Shown: positions 49,853 to 58,868, counted from the stretch's first letter. The stretch: DNA of 64,000 nucleotides from Kineosporia sp. A_224 (GCF_002198655.1 NZ_MWLN01000194.1:20815-84814), one strand, 5' to 3'. Notes: generated by a model not told the origin, from the sequence alone. Numbers and translations are program-made.

Positions 49853-50860
49853 GTGCCACCTGCCGAGACCCGCGAGGGCGTGTCGCTGAGCAACCTCGAC
49901 ACCCCGCTCTTCGACGGTGCGGACGCGACCAAGCGCGACCTCGTCGACTACCTCGACGCCATGAGCGGCCGGATCCTGCCGGTGCTCGCCGGGCGGGCGC
50001 TGTCCGTCGTCCGGGTGCTGCGCGGCCAGGCCCCCTTCATGCAGAAGAACGTCCCGAGGTACGCGCCGGACTGGCTGCCGACGGTGCCGGCCTGGGCGCA
50101 GTCGTCGCAGCGGCAGGTCCGCTACCCGGTGTGCGACGACCGCCGGACGCTGCTGTGGCTGGCGAACCAGCGAGCCGTCGAGTACCACCCGCAGCTGTTC
50201 CGCGGTGATGCCTGGGACGCGCCGACGTCGCTCGTGCTCGACCTCGACCCGCCGGAGCCGGACGCCGCGGACGACGGGGCCGGTGCCGTCCTGCACGCGT
50301 TCCGGACGGCGGCCCGCGCCGCGCTGCTCGTGCGCGAGGTGCTCGACGCGGCGGGCATGGCGTCGGCCGTGAAGACGAGCGGTGCCAAGGGCGTGCACGT
50401 CGTCGTCCCGCTCGACGGCACGGCCCGCGGCGAGGACGTCATGGCCGCGACCCGGGCCGTCGCCGCCCGCGCCGAACGCCTCGACCCGGCGCTCGCCACG
50501 ACGGCGTACATCAAGGCCGACCGCGGCGGGAAGGTCTTCCTCGACGCGACCCGCTCCGGCGGCGCCACCATCGTCGCGACGTGGAGCCCGCGGGTGCGGC
50601 CCGGGACGACGGTCTCGTTCCCGCTGCCCTGGGCCGACCTGCTCGACGCCGACCCGCGCGACGCGACGGTCCGCACGGTGCCAGGCCTGCTCGCCGCGGC
50701 AGGCCCGGACGCCGACCCCTGGCGCGACCTGCTCCCCGCCCCGCAGACCCTCGACCCCGGCCTCGTCGAGGAGGGCCGGACGATCCCGGTCGCCCGGGTC
50801 GCGGCGATGCACGAGGGCAAGCGCCGCGCGAAGGCCCGGCGCGAGGCCGGGGAGCCCTGA
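49853..50860 (+). CDS. LigD-type DNA polymerase/primase domain protein
   Basis: 335 aa corresponding to the stand-alone polymerase domain of bacterial NHEJ LigD (archaeo-eukaryotic primase fold). Motifs: NLDTPLFDG near the N-terminus, APFMQKNVPRYAPDWL, LDLDPP (catalytic Asp pair), TSGAKGVHVVVPL with the catalytic His, and TAYIKADRGGKVFLDATRSG. It would add nucleotides to break ends. No ku or ligase domain is in the window, so partners must be elsewhere. GTG at 49853 follows GAGACT by 6 nt; the upstream in-frame region overlaps the hairpin and is unlikely to be coding. Confidence 0.9.
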   Translation: MPPAETREGVSLSNLDTPLFDGADATKRDLVDYLDAMSGRILPVLAGRALSVVRVLRGQAPFMQKNVPRYAPDWLPTVPAWAQSSQRQVRYPVCDDRRTLLWLANQRAVEYHPQLFRGDAWDAPTSLVLDLDPPEPDAADDGAGAVLHAFRTAARAALLVREVLDAAGMASAVKTSGAKGVHVVVPLDGTARGEDVMAATRAVAARAERLDPALATTAYIKADRGGKVFLDATRSGGATIVATWSPRVRPGTTVSFPLPWADLLDADPRDATVRTVPGLLAAAGPDADPWRDLLPAPQTLDPGLVEEGRTIPVARVAAMHEGKRRAKARREAGEP

Positions 50861-50956
50861 CCGACCGCCCGTCCGGTTCCCGAGCGGCCGCTCCACGCCG
50901 ATGACTTCGCGGCGGCGAGCCGGTCCTACAGGAGCCGACGCGAGAGGATGACGTCC

Positions 50957-51442
50957 ATGCCCGAGACGATCCCCTGCCTGTGGTTCGACACCGATGCGGA
51001 GCAGGCCGCCGAGTTCTACACCTCGCTCTTCCCGAACTCGTCGATCGGGGCGGTGACCCGCTACGGCCCCAACAACGCGAGCGGGCTCCCGGAAGGCAGC
51101 GTCCTCACGGTCGACATCACGCTCGACGGCCGGAGGTACACGATGTTCAACGGCGGCCCGCAGTTCCCCTTCACCGAGGCCGTCTCCTTCCAGATCTTGT
51201 GCGCCGACCAGGCCGAGATCGACCACTACTGGGAGGGGCTCGCGGCGGACGGCGGCCAGGCGAGCGTCTGCGGCTGGGTCACGGACCGGTTCGGCCTGTC
51301 GTGGCAGGTCGTGCCGACGGCCTGGATGGAGATCTCCGCGAGCGGCGACCACGAGCGCTGGCAGCGCGGCTTCCAGGCCGTCATGGGGATGAAGAAGATC
51401 ATCGTGGCCGACGTCCTCGCCGCCGCCGGCCCGGCGTCCTGA
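50957..51442 (+). CDS. VOC-superfamily protein, PhnB/YjdN-like
   Basis: 161 aa of the 3-demethylubiquinone-methyltransferase-like/PhnB branch of the vicinal oxygen chelate fold: IPCLWFDTDAEQAAEFYTSLFPNSSI at the N-terminus, YTMFNGGPQFPFTEAVSFQI, YWEGLAADGGQASVCGWVTDRFGLSWQVVP and the C-terminal AVMGMKKI. Function is unknown; family members lack methyltransferase activity despite the name. ATG 50957 has GAGAGG 9 nt upstream; ATG 50948 is in frame but too close to that site. The DUF1801-like gene follows after 30 nt, so a two-gene operon is likely. Confidence 0.9.
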   Translation: MPETIPCLWFDTDAEQAAEFYTSLFPNSSIGAVTRYGPNNASGLPEGSVLTVDITLDGRRYTMFNGGPQFPFTEAVSFQILCADQAEIDHYWEGLAADGGQASVCGWVTDRFGLSWQVVPTAWMEISASGDHERWQRGFQAVMGMKKIIVADVLAAAGPAS

Positions 51443-51472
51443 CGGCAGAGACCCCGAGAGGCAGGAGCCGCC

Positions 51473-51841
51473 GTGGCCACGAAGCACGCCAGTGTCGAGG
51501 AGTACCTCGCCTCCTTCCCGGACGACGTCCGCGCCGTCCTCGAGGAGATCCGCCGTCGGGTGCTCGTCGTCGTCCCCGACGCGGGCGAGCGGATCAGCTA
51601 CGACATCGCGGGGATGACGTGGGGGGACAAGGTCTTCCTGCACTTCGCGGGGTGGAAGAAGCACGTGAGCATCTACCCGGTGCCGGACGCCGCGGGCGAC
51701 CCCGACCTCGCCGAGGCGCTCACGCCGTACGCCGGCGCCCGGGGCACGCTGAAGTTCCCGCTCGCGCAGCCCGTGCCGTACGACCTCGTCGAGCGGGTGG
51801 CCGGGGCCCTCGCGGTGCAGCGCGGCGGCCGCCCGGGCTAG
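51473..51841 (+). CDS. DUF1801 / YdhG-like protein
   Basis: 122 aa of the DUF1801 family, which includes the Bacillus YdhG/frataxin-like iron chaperone fold: SVEEYLASFPDDVRAVLEEIRRRVLVVVPDAGERISYDIAGMTW, then FLHFAGWKKHVSIYPVP and GTLKFPLAQPVPYDLVERV. Role unproven. GTG start with GGCAGGAG upstream. Probably co-transcribed with the VOC gene; the two families are often near each other in Actinomycetota. Confidence 0.88.
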   Translation: MATKHASVEEYLASFPDDVRAVLEEIRRRVLVVVPDAGERISYDIAGMTWGDKVFLHFAGWKKHVSIYPVPDAAGDPDLAEALTPYAGARGTLKFPLAQPVPYDLVERVAGALAVQRGGRPG

Positions 51842-51865
51842 CCGGCCCGGCCCGGTCAGCCCGGG
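51832..51865. terminator. Weak hairpin between convergent genes
   Basis: CCCGGGCT (51832-51839) and AGCCCGGG (51858-51865) pair perfectly around an 18-nt G+C-rich loop, reaching into both gene ends. Possible bidirectional terminator. Confidence 0.4.
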
Positions 51866-52938
51866 AACGTCGTCCAGCGCGCGGCGGCGCCGACGCCGAG
51901 GAGCACGAAGAGCCCGGCCAGCCCGGCGAGCACGACGGTCACCTCGATGTCGCGCTGCACGACCTCGACCTGCCGGGGCAGGTCGGCGAGCACGTCCTGG
52001 AGCTGCTCGGCGCCGGTCGCGGCGAAGTACCGGCCGCCGGTCGTCTCGGCGACCTCGCGCAGCGTCGGCTCGTCGACCACGAGGAAGCCGCGCCGGCGCG
52101 GGTCGCTCGCCGCGCCGCCGCCACCGCCGAGCCCGGGCCCGAAGTTGTCGAAGCCGCTGCCGCCGAGCTGCGCGGCCGAGCAGACCAGGCTGGTCGGGTC
52201 CGTCGTCCCGAAGCCGATCGGGTAGACCCGCACGCCGCGGGCCGCCGCCACCTGTGCGGCCTCCTCCGGCGGGACCCCGCGCGTGTTCGCGCCGTCGGTG
52301 AGGAGCACGACGATCTCCGGGGCGTACCGGCCGCCGGGGCCACCGGGGCCGCCCGACGCGGCCTCGGGCAGCTCGACGTCGGACGGCGCGACGTCCGGAT
52401 CGATCGCCGCGATCGCGTCGACGGACTTGAGGATCGCGGCGCCGATCGTCGTCCCGCGCCCGGTCGTCAGGGAGTCGATCGTCGCGACGAGCTGGTCGCG
52501 CTCGGTCGTCGGCGGGACGGCGAGCTGAGCGGAGCCGGAGAAGACGACGAGGCCGATCCGGGTCCTGTCGTCCTGGTTCTCGACGAACTCGCGGACGGCG
52601 GCCTGCGCCGCGGTGAGCCGGTTCGGGTCGACGTCGGTCGCGCACATCGAGCCGGAGACGTCGAGCGCGAGGATCACCGAGGACGCCGAGACCGGGACCT
52701 GCGCCGAGACCTGCGGCCGGGCACCGGCCGCGAGCAGGCACGCGAGCGCCGCGAGGAGCAGCCCGAAGGGCGCGTGCCGCTTCCAGCCGGCGCGCCGCGG
52801 CGCCGCGGCCCGGATGAGCGCGACGTGCGGGTGCACGACGGCGACCCGCTTGCGCCGGCGCAGCGCCCACACGTACCCCGCGAGCAGCAGCGGGACGACG
52901 AGGAGCACCGGGAGCACGAACGGCCAGGCGAAGCCCAT
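51856..52938 (-). CDS. BatA/VWA-domain membrane protein
   Basis: 360 aa. Two N-terminal membrane helices (FVLPVLLVVPLLLAGYVWAL; GLLLAALACLLAAG), then a von Willebrand A domain with the MIDAS motif DVSGS and a conserved Thr/Asp (LLTDGANTRG), and a C-terminal membrane helix (VTVVLAGLAGLFVLLGVGA). Gly-rich loops lie between. It is the last gene of the htrA-moxR-DUF58-VWA-VWA cluster and would present a metal-dependent ligand-binding face outside the membrane. GTG 52944 is an alternative start. Confidence 0.88.
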   Translation of the reverse strand: MGFAWPFVLPVLLVVPLLLAGYVWALRRRKRVAVVHPHVALIRAAAPRRAGWKRHAPFGLLLAALACLLAAGARPQVSAQVPVSASSVILALDVSGSMCATDVDPNRLTAAQAAVREFVENQDDRTRIGLVVFSGSAQLAVPPTTERDQLVATIDSLTTGRGTTIGAAILKSVDAIAAIDPDVAPSDVELPEAASGGPGGPGGRYAPEIVVLLTDGANTRGVPPEEAAQVAAARGVRVYPIGFGTTDPTSLVCSAAQLGGSGFDNFGPGLGGGGGAASDPRRRGFLVVDEPTLREVAETTGGRYFAATGAEQLQDVLADLPRQVEVVQRDIEVTVVLAGLAGLFVLLGVGAAARWTTFPG

Positions 52939-52940
52939 CG

Positions 52941-53930
52941 TCACACCACCCGCCCGAACCAGACGAAGGACAGCCCGGCACCGACGAGGAGCAGCAGGGC
53001 GGCGATCCCGGCGAGCAGCGCGGTGACCTCGATCTTCTCCGTGCGGACCGTCCAGGCGAGGTCGATGCTCCGGTAGACCTGCTCGAGCGCGGCTCCGTCC
53101 GCCGCCGCGTAGTAGGTGCCGTCCGTCGTGCGGGCCACCTCGCGCAGGAGCGGCTCGTCGAGCTTCGTCGCGAGCTGGAACCCGTCGACCTGCAGCACCG
53201 TGCCGGCGGCGCTGCCGAGGCCGACCGGGTAGACCTTGACCCCGGCCGTCGAGGCGATCGCCGCGACCTCGAGCGGGTCCGGGCCGGACGTGTTCTCGCC
53301 GTCCGAGAGCATGACGACCGCGGCCGACCCGTAGTAGCCGATGTCCCCGCCGGACGCCTCGACCCCGCCGCCCCCGCTCTCGTCGACCTCGACGACCCGG
53401 CCGGCGATCGCGGACAGCGAGGTCTGGATCCCGCGGCCGATCGATGTGCCGCCCTGCGGCGACAGCCGGTCGACGGCGGCGAGCACCTGCGCCCGGTCGG
53501 TCGTCGGCTGCTGGACGACGAGGCCGCCCTCGCCGAAGGCGACGACGCCGATCCGGACCTGCGCCGGCTGCCGGCGGACGAACGTGCGGGCCGCGGCCTT
53601 CGCGGCCTCCATCCGGGTCGGGGCGACGTCGGTGGCGGCCATGCTGCTCGAGGTGTCGAAGGCGAGGACGACGGTGCCCTCCCGACGGGGTGACGCGACC
53701 GTCGCCTGCGGCCGGGCGAGCGCAACGAGGAGCAGTGTGAGCGCGGCGAGCAGCAGCGCGGGTGCGACGTGCCGGCGACGGCGGCCCCGCGCGGCCGCGG
53801 GCGCGACGATCCCTTGCGCGGCAAGGCGTTCGCGGCGCTCGTCCCGGCTGCGCAGCAGCCGCCGGTAGCCGCCGACGAGCAGCGGGACGGCGAGCAGCCC
53901 CACGAGCATCCACGGCCAGGCGAAGGTCAT
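52941..53930 (-). CDS. BatA/VWA-domain membrane protein
   Basis: 329 aa, paralogous to the next gene. Two N-terminal membrane helices, a VWA domain with MIDAS DTSSS (Ser variant of DxSxS) and LSDGENTSGPDP, and a C-terminal membrane helix. The order MoxR-DUF58-VWA-VWA is the usual one for Bat-type loci, where MoxR ATPases act as chaperones for VWA proteins. ATG 53930 overlaps the DUF58 stop by 4 nt. Confidence 0.88.
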   Translation of the reverse strand: MTFAWPWMLVGLLAVPLLVGGYRRLLRSRDERRERLAAQGIVAPAAARGRRRRHVAPALLLAALTLLLVALARPQATVASPRREGTVVLAFDTSSSMAATDVAPTRMEAAKAAARTFVRRQPAQVRIGVVAFGEGGLVVQQPTTDRAQVLAAVDRLSPQGGTSIGRGIQTSLSAIAGRVVEVDESGGGGVEASGGDIGYYGSAAVVMLSDGENTSGPDPLEVAAIASTAGVKVYPVGLGSAAGTVLQVDGFQLATKLDEPLLREVARTTDGTYYAAADGAALEQVYRSIDLAWTVRTEKIEVTALLAGIAALLLLVGAGLSFVWFGRVV

Positions 53931-54847
53931 CGGACGGCCCTGCGCCGGCGCAGCTCGGCGATCCGCGCGAGCGCGCGGACGAGGTCCTCGTCGGTGCCGA
54001 CGACGTGCAGGTCGGTGCCGGCGGTGCGCACCCCGGCGGACAGGGTCGCCTGCCGCTCCTGCGCGGCCGCGCGCAGCCGCTCCCGGAAGCCCGGGTCGTC
54101 GGTGTCGACGAGGATCTGCTCGCCCGTCTCGGCGTCCTCGACCCACATCGTCCCCGCGGACGGCAGCTCGAACTCGCGCGGGTCGACGACCTGGACCGCG
54201 ACGACGTCGTGCCGGCGCGCGAGCATCCCGAGCGGGCGCTCCCAGCCGGGCTCGCCGATGAAGTCCGAGACGAGGACGACGAGGGAGCGGCGGCGGACCA
54301 AGCCCAGCGCCGCGCGCAGCGGGACGGCGAGGTCGGTCGGCCGGCGGGCGCCGTCCGCCGGCTGCGGCTCGCGGAGCAGGTGCTCGAGGATCCGCAGCAC
54401 CTGGGTGCGGCCGTGCCCCGGCGGGACGACCCGCTCGACCTCGGCGTCGAAGAGCACCGCGCCCACCCGGTTGCCGCCCCGGGCCAGGATCCGGGCGACG
54501 GTCGCGGCGACCTCGGCGACGACGAGGTGCTTGCGGCGGTCGACCGGCCCGAAGCCCATGGACGGCGACCGGTCGAGCAGCAGCCAGGCGGTGACGTCCC
54601 GGTCCTCGACGTACTCGCGGACGTACGGCTCGTCCATCCGGGCCGTGACGTTCCAGTCGATGTGCCGCAGGTCGTCGCCGGGCTCGTACTCGCGCAGGTC
54701 CGTCACGTCGACGCCCGAACCGCGGAAGAGCGTGCGGTAGTCGCCCTGGAGCCGGCCGTCGAGCCGGCGGACGACCCGCCACTCCAGCCGCCGCAGCAGA
54801 CGCTCGGGGGTGAGCGCCGCCGGGGTCAGCGCCCCTGCGCCGGCCAC
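53927..54847 (-). CDS. DUF58 protein of a MoxR/VWA cluster
   Basis: 306 aa. The DUF58 signature FRGSGVDVTDLREYEPGDDLRHIDWNVTARMDEPYVREYVEDRD is clear and is followed by a VWA-like fold with DRSPSMGFG and VLVSDFIGE. No membrane segment. GTG 54847 gives a 22-nt overlap with moxR. DUF58 proteins accompany MoxR ATPases almost everywhere; they are thought to be part of the same metal-insertion or assembly complex. Confidence 0.87.
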   Translation of the reverse strand: MAGAGALTPAALTPERLLRRLEWRVVRRLDGRLQGDYRTLFRGSGVDVTDLREYEPGDDLRHIDWNVTARMDEPYVREYVEDRDVTAWLLLDRSPSMGFGPVDRRKHLVVAEVAATVARILARGGNRVGAVLFDAEVERVVPPGHGRTQVLRILEHLLREPQPADGARRPTDLAVPLRAALGLVRRRSLVVLVSDFIGEPGWERPLGMLARRHDVVAVQVVDPREFELPSAGTMWVEDAETGEQILVDTDDPGFRERLRAAAQERQATLSAGVRTAGTDLHVVGTDEDLVRALARIAELRRRRAVR

Positions 54848-55875
54848 GACCGGTCTCCCCCGCCGGCGCCGGCCCGGTCCCGCATCGGGATCTCGGGCAG
54901 CGGCACGGCGTCGAGGACCGGGGTGAGCAGGTCGTCGGGCGAGACGCCGTCCGCGAGCGCCTCGTACGACAGGACGAGCCGGTGCCGCAGCACGTCGCGC
55001 GCCAGGTCGCGGGCGTCGGCCGGCAGCACGTAGTCGCGCCCGCGCAGGAACGCCAGCGCCTTCGCGGCGAGGACGAGGTTGATCGGCGCCCGCGGGCTGG
55101 CCCCGAACGAGACGTAGCGGGCGAGGTCCGGCAGGCCGACGGAGGCCGGCTCGCGGGTCGCGGTGGCGAGCCGGACGGCGTACTCGATGACGCCGGGGTC
55201 GACGTACACGGCGTCCGCGGCGCGCTGGTAGTCCCGCAGCTGGTCGAGGTCGAGCACCCGCGCGGTGCGCTCGCGCGCGCCCGTCATCCGCTCGACGACG
55301 ACGAACTCCTCGGCCGGCGTCGGGTAGCCGACGAGCACCTTGAGCATGAAGCGGTCGACCTGCGCCTCGGGCAGCGGGTACGTGCCTTCGGACTCGATGG
55401 GGTTCTGCGTGGCCATGACGAGGAACGGGTCGGGCGCGGCGTGGGTCTCGCGACCGATCGTCACCTGCCGCTCCTGCATGACCTCGAGCAGCGCGCTCTG
55501 CACCTTGGCCGGGGCCCGGTTGATCTCGTCGGCGAGGAGCAGGTTGGCGAACACCGGGCCGAGCCAGGTCTGGAACTCGGCGTCCTTCTGGTTGTAGACC
55601 CGGGTGCCGACGACGTCGGCGGGCACGAGGTCGGGGGTGAACTGGATCCGCTGGAACACCCCGCCCATGGCCTCGGCCAGGGTCTTGATCGCCATCGTCT
55701 TCGCGAGCCCCGGGACGCCCTCGACGAGCAGGTGGCCGCGGGCGAGCAGGCAGACGAACATCCGCTCGAGGAGCTGGTCCTGGCCGACGATCGTCTTCTT
55801 GACCTGGTACAGCGCCTGCTCGAGCGGGTGCGTGCCCGCCGGCTGGGGGGCCGGCTGCTGCGGGGTGGCGGTCAT
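54826..55875 (-). CDS. MoxR-family AAA+ ATPase
   Basis: 349 aa. Walker A EGVPGLAKT, Walker B LLADEINRAPAKVQSALLEVMQE, sensor 1 ATQNPIESEGTYPLPEAQVDRF, Arg finger and sensor 2 (FGASPRAPINL) are all present. It is a chaperone-type ATPase that acts on VWA-domain partners; both VWA genes lie downstream in the same operon. ATG 55875 (MTATPQQ) is preceded by CGGAGCCC; an upstream ATG at 55902 is less likely. Confidence 0.93.
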   Translation of the reverse strand: MTATPQQPAPQPAGTHPLEQALYQVKKTIVGQDQLLERMFVCLLARGHLLVEGVPGLAKTMAIKTLAEAMGGVFQRIQFTPDLVPADVVGTRVYNQKDAEFQTWLGPVFANLLLADEINRAPAKVQSALLEVMQERQVTIGRETHAAPDPFLVMATQNPIESEGTYPLPEAQVDRFMLKVLVGYPTPAEEFVVVERMTGARERTARVLDLDQLRDYQRAADAVYVDPGVIEYAVRLATATREPASVGLPDLARYVSFGASPRAPINLVLAAKALAFLRGRDYVLPADARDLARDVLRHRLVLSYEALADGVSPDDLLTPVLDAVPLPEIPMRDRAGAGGGDRSWPAQGR

Positions 55876-55908
55876 CGGGCTCCGTTCCTCGGGGTGCTCC
55901 ACGACGGG

Positions 55909-56793
55909 TCAGATCGCCGGGCCGCCGGCGGCACCGCCGGCGTTCGCGATGGGGACGGCGAAACCGATCCCGACGAAGAACGACTGCTTGCCGGGGTTGG
56001 CCAGGGCGGTGACGACACCGACCACCTGGCCGTCCCGGTTGACGAGCGGGCCGCCGCTGCTCCCTGGGTTGACGGCCGCGTCGAACTGGATGAGGTCCTC
56101 GACGGTCCCCGCCTGGCTGCGGACCGTCCGGCCGGTGGCCGAGACGACGCCCGCCGTGAGCGTGCGCTCCAGGCCGAACGGGTTGCCGACCGGGTAGACG
56201 GCGTCCCCGACCTGGACCCCGCCGCCGAGCACCGCCGGGACGACGACCTCGGGCAACCGGTCGACGGCCAGGACGGCGATGTCCTTGGACGGGTCCTTCT
56301 CCGCGACCGTCGCGGTCGCCCGCGTGCCGTCGGCGAACCGGACCGTGATCGGGCCGCCTCCCGAGACGACGTGCAGCGCGGTGAGCACCGAGCCATCGGC
56401 GTTGACGACCGTGCCGGTGCCGAGCGACCCGTCGTCCTGCCCGCCCGGGTCGCCCGCGCCGCGGCCGGTCGTCACGGTGACGAGCGAGGGGACGATCGTG
56501 CCGTAGACGACGGCGGCGTCCGGCGGGGCGGCGCGCTGCTCGGCCTGGGCCGCCGCGAGCCCCTCGGCGACGGTCCGGGCGACGTCCGCCCGGGACAGCG
56601 GTGCCGGGCCGGGGTCGCGCAGCAGCCACCACGCGAGCGCGGCGACGACGACGAGGACGACGAGGACGACGAGGACGACGAGGAGAAGGGCGGGGCGCAG
56701 CCGCCGCCGGACGCGGCCCGTCGCGGCCCCTTCGGCGGGTGCGGCGTCGGCCGGGTCGTCGGCGGCGACCAGTGGGAGCACTGCCCGCGCCAT
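55909..56793 (-). CDS. Membrane-anchored HtrA-like serine protease
   Basis: 294 aa. A cytoplasmic N-terminus and one membrane helix (about residues 35-58, built from VVL repeats) lead to an extracytoplasmic trypsin-like domain with the triad His141 (LTALHVV), Asp171 (KDIAVL) and Ser246 (NPGSSGGPL). No PDZ domain is present, so it is shorter than DegP. It is the first gene upstream of moxR on the same strand (33 nt gap), so it probably belongs to the operon. The ATG is 6 nt from a TACGCT -10 box (56800-56805). Confidence 0.88.
   Translation of the reverse strand: MARAVLPLVAADDPADAAPAEGAATGRVRRRLRPALLLVVLVVLVVLVVVAALAWWLLRDPGPAPLSRADVARTVAEGLAAAQAEQRAAPPDAAVVYGTIVPSLVTVTTGRGAGDPGGQDDGSLGTGTVVNADGSVLTALHVVSGGGPITVRFADGTRATATVAEKDPSKDIAVLAVDRLPEVVVPAVLGGGVQVGDAVYPVGNPFGLERTLTAGVVSATGRTVRSQAGTVEDLIQFDAAVNPGSSGGPLVNRDGQVVGVVTALANPGKQSFFVGIGFAVPIANAGGAAGGPAI
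56649..56686 (-). repeat. 9-nt tandem repeat in the HtrA-like membrane helix
   Basis: About four perfect copies of ACGACGAGG (+ strand), encoding Val-Val-Leu units of the transmembrane helix. Slippage would change helix length by three residues and keep frame. Confidence 0.7.
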
Positions 56794-56945
56794 TCAGCGA
56801 GCGTAAGTCGCCGTCAGGGTTTGTGACACTCCCGTGACCTTCGAATTCGCTGGGAACGGCTTGGGACGGCGAAGTGACGCGCGCTGCAGGTCACGCTGCC
56901 GACCGCGCGGCGGCCGGCGGGACGGCGGCGGGCACGGCACGCCGT

Positions 56946-57782
56946 TCACCGCCCCAGGAAGGCGAGCAGGGCCGCGTTGAACTCCCGCGGGTGCGAGGCG
57001 TTGAACCCGTGCGGCCCGCCGCTCACGACGACGGCCTCCACGTCCTTGACGTGCTCGGCGACCCGCCGGCCGCTGACCTCGAACGGCACGATGGCGTCCT
57101 GGTCGCCGTGGAGCACGAGCACCGGGACGTCGACCCGCGCGAGGTCGGCGCGGAAGTCGGTGCGGGCGAAGGCGGTGATGCAGTCGGCGGTGCCCTTCGG
57201 GGACGCCGTCGAGGCGACCTGCCAGGCGAACCGGACGACGGCGTCGCTCACGGTCTGCGTGCCGCCGGCGGCGTAGAAGTTCTTGACGAAGCCGTCGAGG
57301 AACGCGAGCCGGTCGGTCGCGACGCCGTCGAGGAACTGGCCGATCGTCGCCTCGTCGAGGCCGCCGTCGGGGTTGTCGTCGGTCTTCGCGAGGTACGGCG
57401 TCACGGCACCCGCGAGGACGGCGCTGCGGACCCGGGCGGAGCCGAAGGTGCCCAGGTAGCGGGCCACCTCGCCGCCGCCCATGGAGAAGCCGACGAGCGT
57501 GACGTCACGCAGGTCGAGCCCCTCGAGGAGCGCGTCGAGGTCGGCGGCGAAGGTGTCGTAGTCGTACCCGGTCCACGGCCGGGAGGACTCCCCGAACCCG
57601 CGGCGGTCGTAGGTCACCACCCGGTGGCCGGCGTCCACGAGCGGCCCGACCTGGGCCTCCCAGGACCTGCCGGACAGCGGCCAGCCGTGGACGAGCACGA
57701 CCGGCCGGCCGGTGCCGACGTCCTCGTAGTGCAGCTCGACAGGGGTGCTCCCGACGGCGTCGGGGACGGTGAGGCGGGGCAT
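56946..57782 (-). CDS. Alpha/beta hydrolase, non-haem haloperoxidase-like
   Basis: 278 aa. VLVHGWPLSGRSW (oxyanion hole), nucleophile elbow VGFSMGGGEVARYL with catalytic Ser, Asp in VLHGDQDAIVPF, and His in SGGPHGFNASH complete the triad. The sequence is typical of cofactor-free chloroperoxidase/arylesterase-type hydrolases (YDRRGFGESSRPWTGYDYDT). Likely an esterase; perhydrolysis is a side activity of the family. A strong GGAAGGAAG ribosome site precedes the ATG. Confidence 0.92.
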   Translation of the reverse strand: MPRLTVPDAVGSTPVELHYEDVGTGRPVVLVHGWPLSGRSWEAQVGPLVDAGHRVVTYDRRGFGESSRPWTGYDYDTFAADLDALLEGLDLRDVTLVGFSMGGGEVARYLGTFGSARVRSAVLAGAVTPYLAKTDDNPDGGLDEATIGQFLDGVATDRLAFLDGFVKNFYAAGGTQTVSDAVVRFAWQVASTASPKGTADCITAFARTDFRADLARVDVPVLVLHGDQDAIVPFEVSGRRVAEHVKDVEAVVVSGGPHGFNASHPREFNAALLAFLGR

Positions 57783-57963
57783 GGGGACTTCCTTCCGTTC
57801 GGCGCTGGTGCGCGCGCGTACGGGCGCGTGCGATCGACGCTAGGCGGATGTTCCGGGCCCGCCAGGTGACCTGGCCCGGCCGGGCACGGACCCCCGTGGC
57901 AGCATCGCGGACGACGCCCCGCAGCACCCGGCCGCGGGCGACGTCGCCGAAGGAGCCGTCACC

Positions 57964-58848
57964 GTGAGCACGACCGTCTGCGTCACCGGAGCCGCCGGGA
58001 AGGTCGGGCGGTACGCCGTCCACGAGCTGCTGGAGCACGGGTACCGGGTGGTCGCGGTCGACACCGTCGCGCACCCGCCGACGCTGCCCGCGGTGTGGTC
58101 GCGGGACGACTTCACCTACCTGCGGGCCGACCTCGAGGACTTCGGCGACACCGTCGACGCGCTCGGCGGTTGCGACGCCGTCGTCCACGTCGCGAACATC
58201 CCGGCGCCGGGCCTGATCCCGCCCGCACGCACCCTCAACCGGAACAACCTCATGAACACCAACGTGTTCCTCGCCGCCGCGCAGCTGCGCCTCACCAAGG
58301 TCGTCTGGGCCTCGAGCGAGACGACGCTCGGCCTGAACTTCGGCGACGGCGGCCGGGCGCCGCGCTACGTGCCGCTCGACGAGGACCACTACCCGCACCC
58401 CGCGACGACCTACTCGCTGTCCAAGGTCGTCGCCGAGACGACGGCCGAGCACGTCGCGGCCTGGAGCGGGATCCCCTTCCTCGCGCTGCGGTTCTCCAAC
58501 GTCATCCTCCCCGAGGAGTACGCCGCGTTCCCGACCTACTGGAGCGACCCGGCCTCACGCGTGTTCAACCTCTGGAGCTACATCGACGTCCGCGACGCCG
58601 CGCTCGCGTGCCGGCTCGCGCTGGAGTCCGACGTCACCGGGGCCCGGGCCTACGTCATCGCCAACGAGGACTCGGTCATGACGACCCCGAGCGCCGACCT
58701 CGTCGAGCAGGTCTTCCCGGGGACGCCGCACAAGACGCCCGTCGAGGGCAACGCGTCGCTCATGACGAGCGCCCGGGCCCGCGCCGAGCTGGGCTTCGTG
58801 CCGCAGCACCCGTGGCGTGACCAGGTGCAGGTGCCGCCCGCGGGGTGA
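57964..58848 (+). CDS. NAD-dependent epimerase/dehydratase family protein
   Basis: 294 aa of the extended SDR fold. TGAAGKVGRYAV is the dinucleotide site, and YSLSK supplies the catalytic Tyr and Lys with Ser in ASSETTLG. Substrate unknown; nucleotide sugars or uronate derivatives are usual. The GTG start has GGAG 8 nt upstream. It is a single-gene unit between the hydrolase and a LexA-type box. Confidence 0.88.
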   Translation: MSTTVCVTGAAGKVGRYAVHELLEHGYRVVAVDTVAHPPTLPAVWSRDDFTYLRADLEDFGDTVDALGGCDAVVHVANIPAPGLIPPARTLNRNNLMNTNVFLAAAQLRLTKVVWASSETTLGLNFGDGGRAPRYVPLDEDHYPHPATTYSLSKVVAETTAEHVAAWSGIPFLALRFSNVILPEEYAAFPTYWSDPASRVFNLWSYIDVRDAALACRLALESDVTGARAYVIANEDSVMTTPSADLVEQVFPGTPHKTPVEGNASLMTSARARAELGFVPQHPWRDQVQVPPAG

Positions 58849-58868
58849 CGGCGCGGCACCACCAGAAT

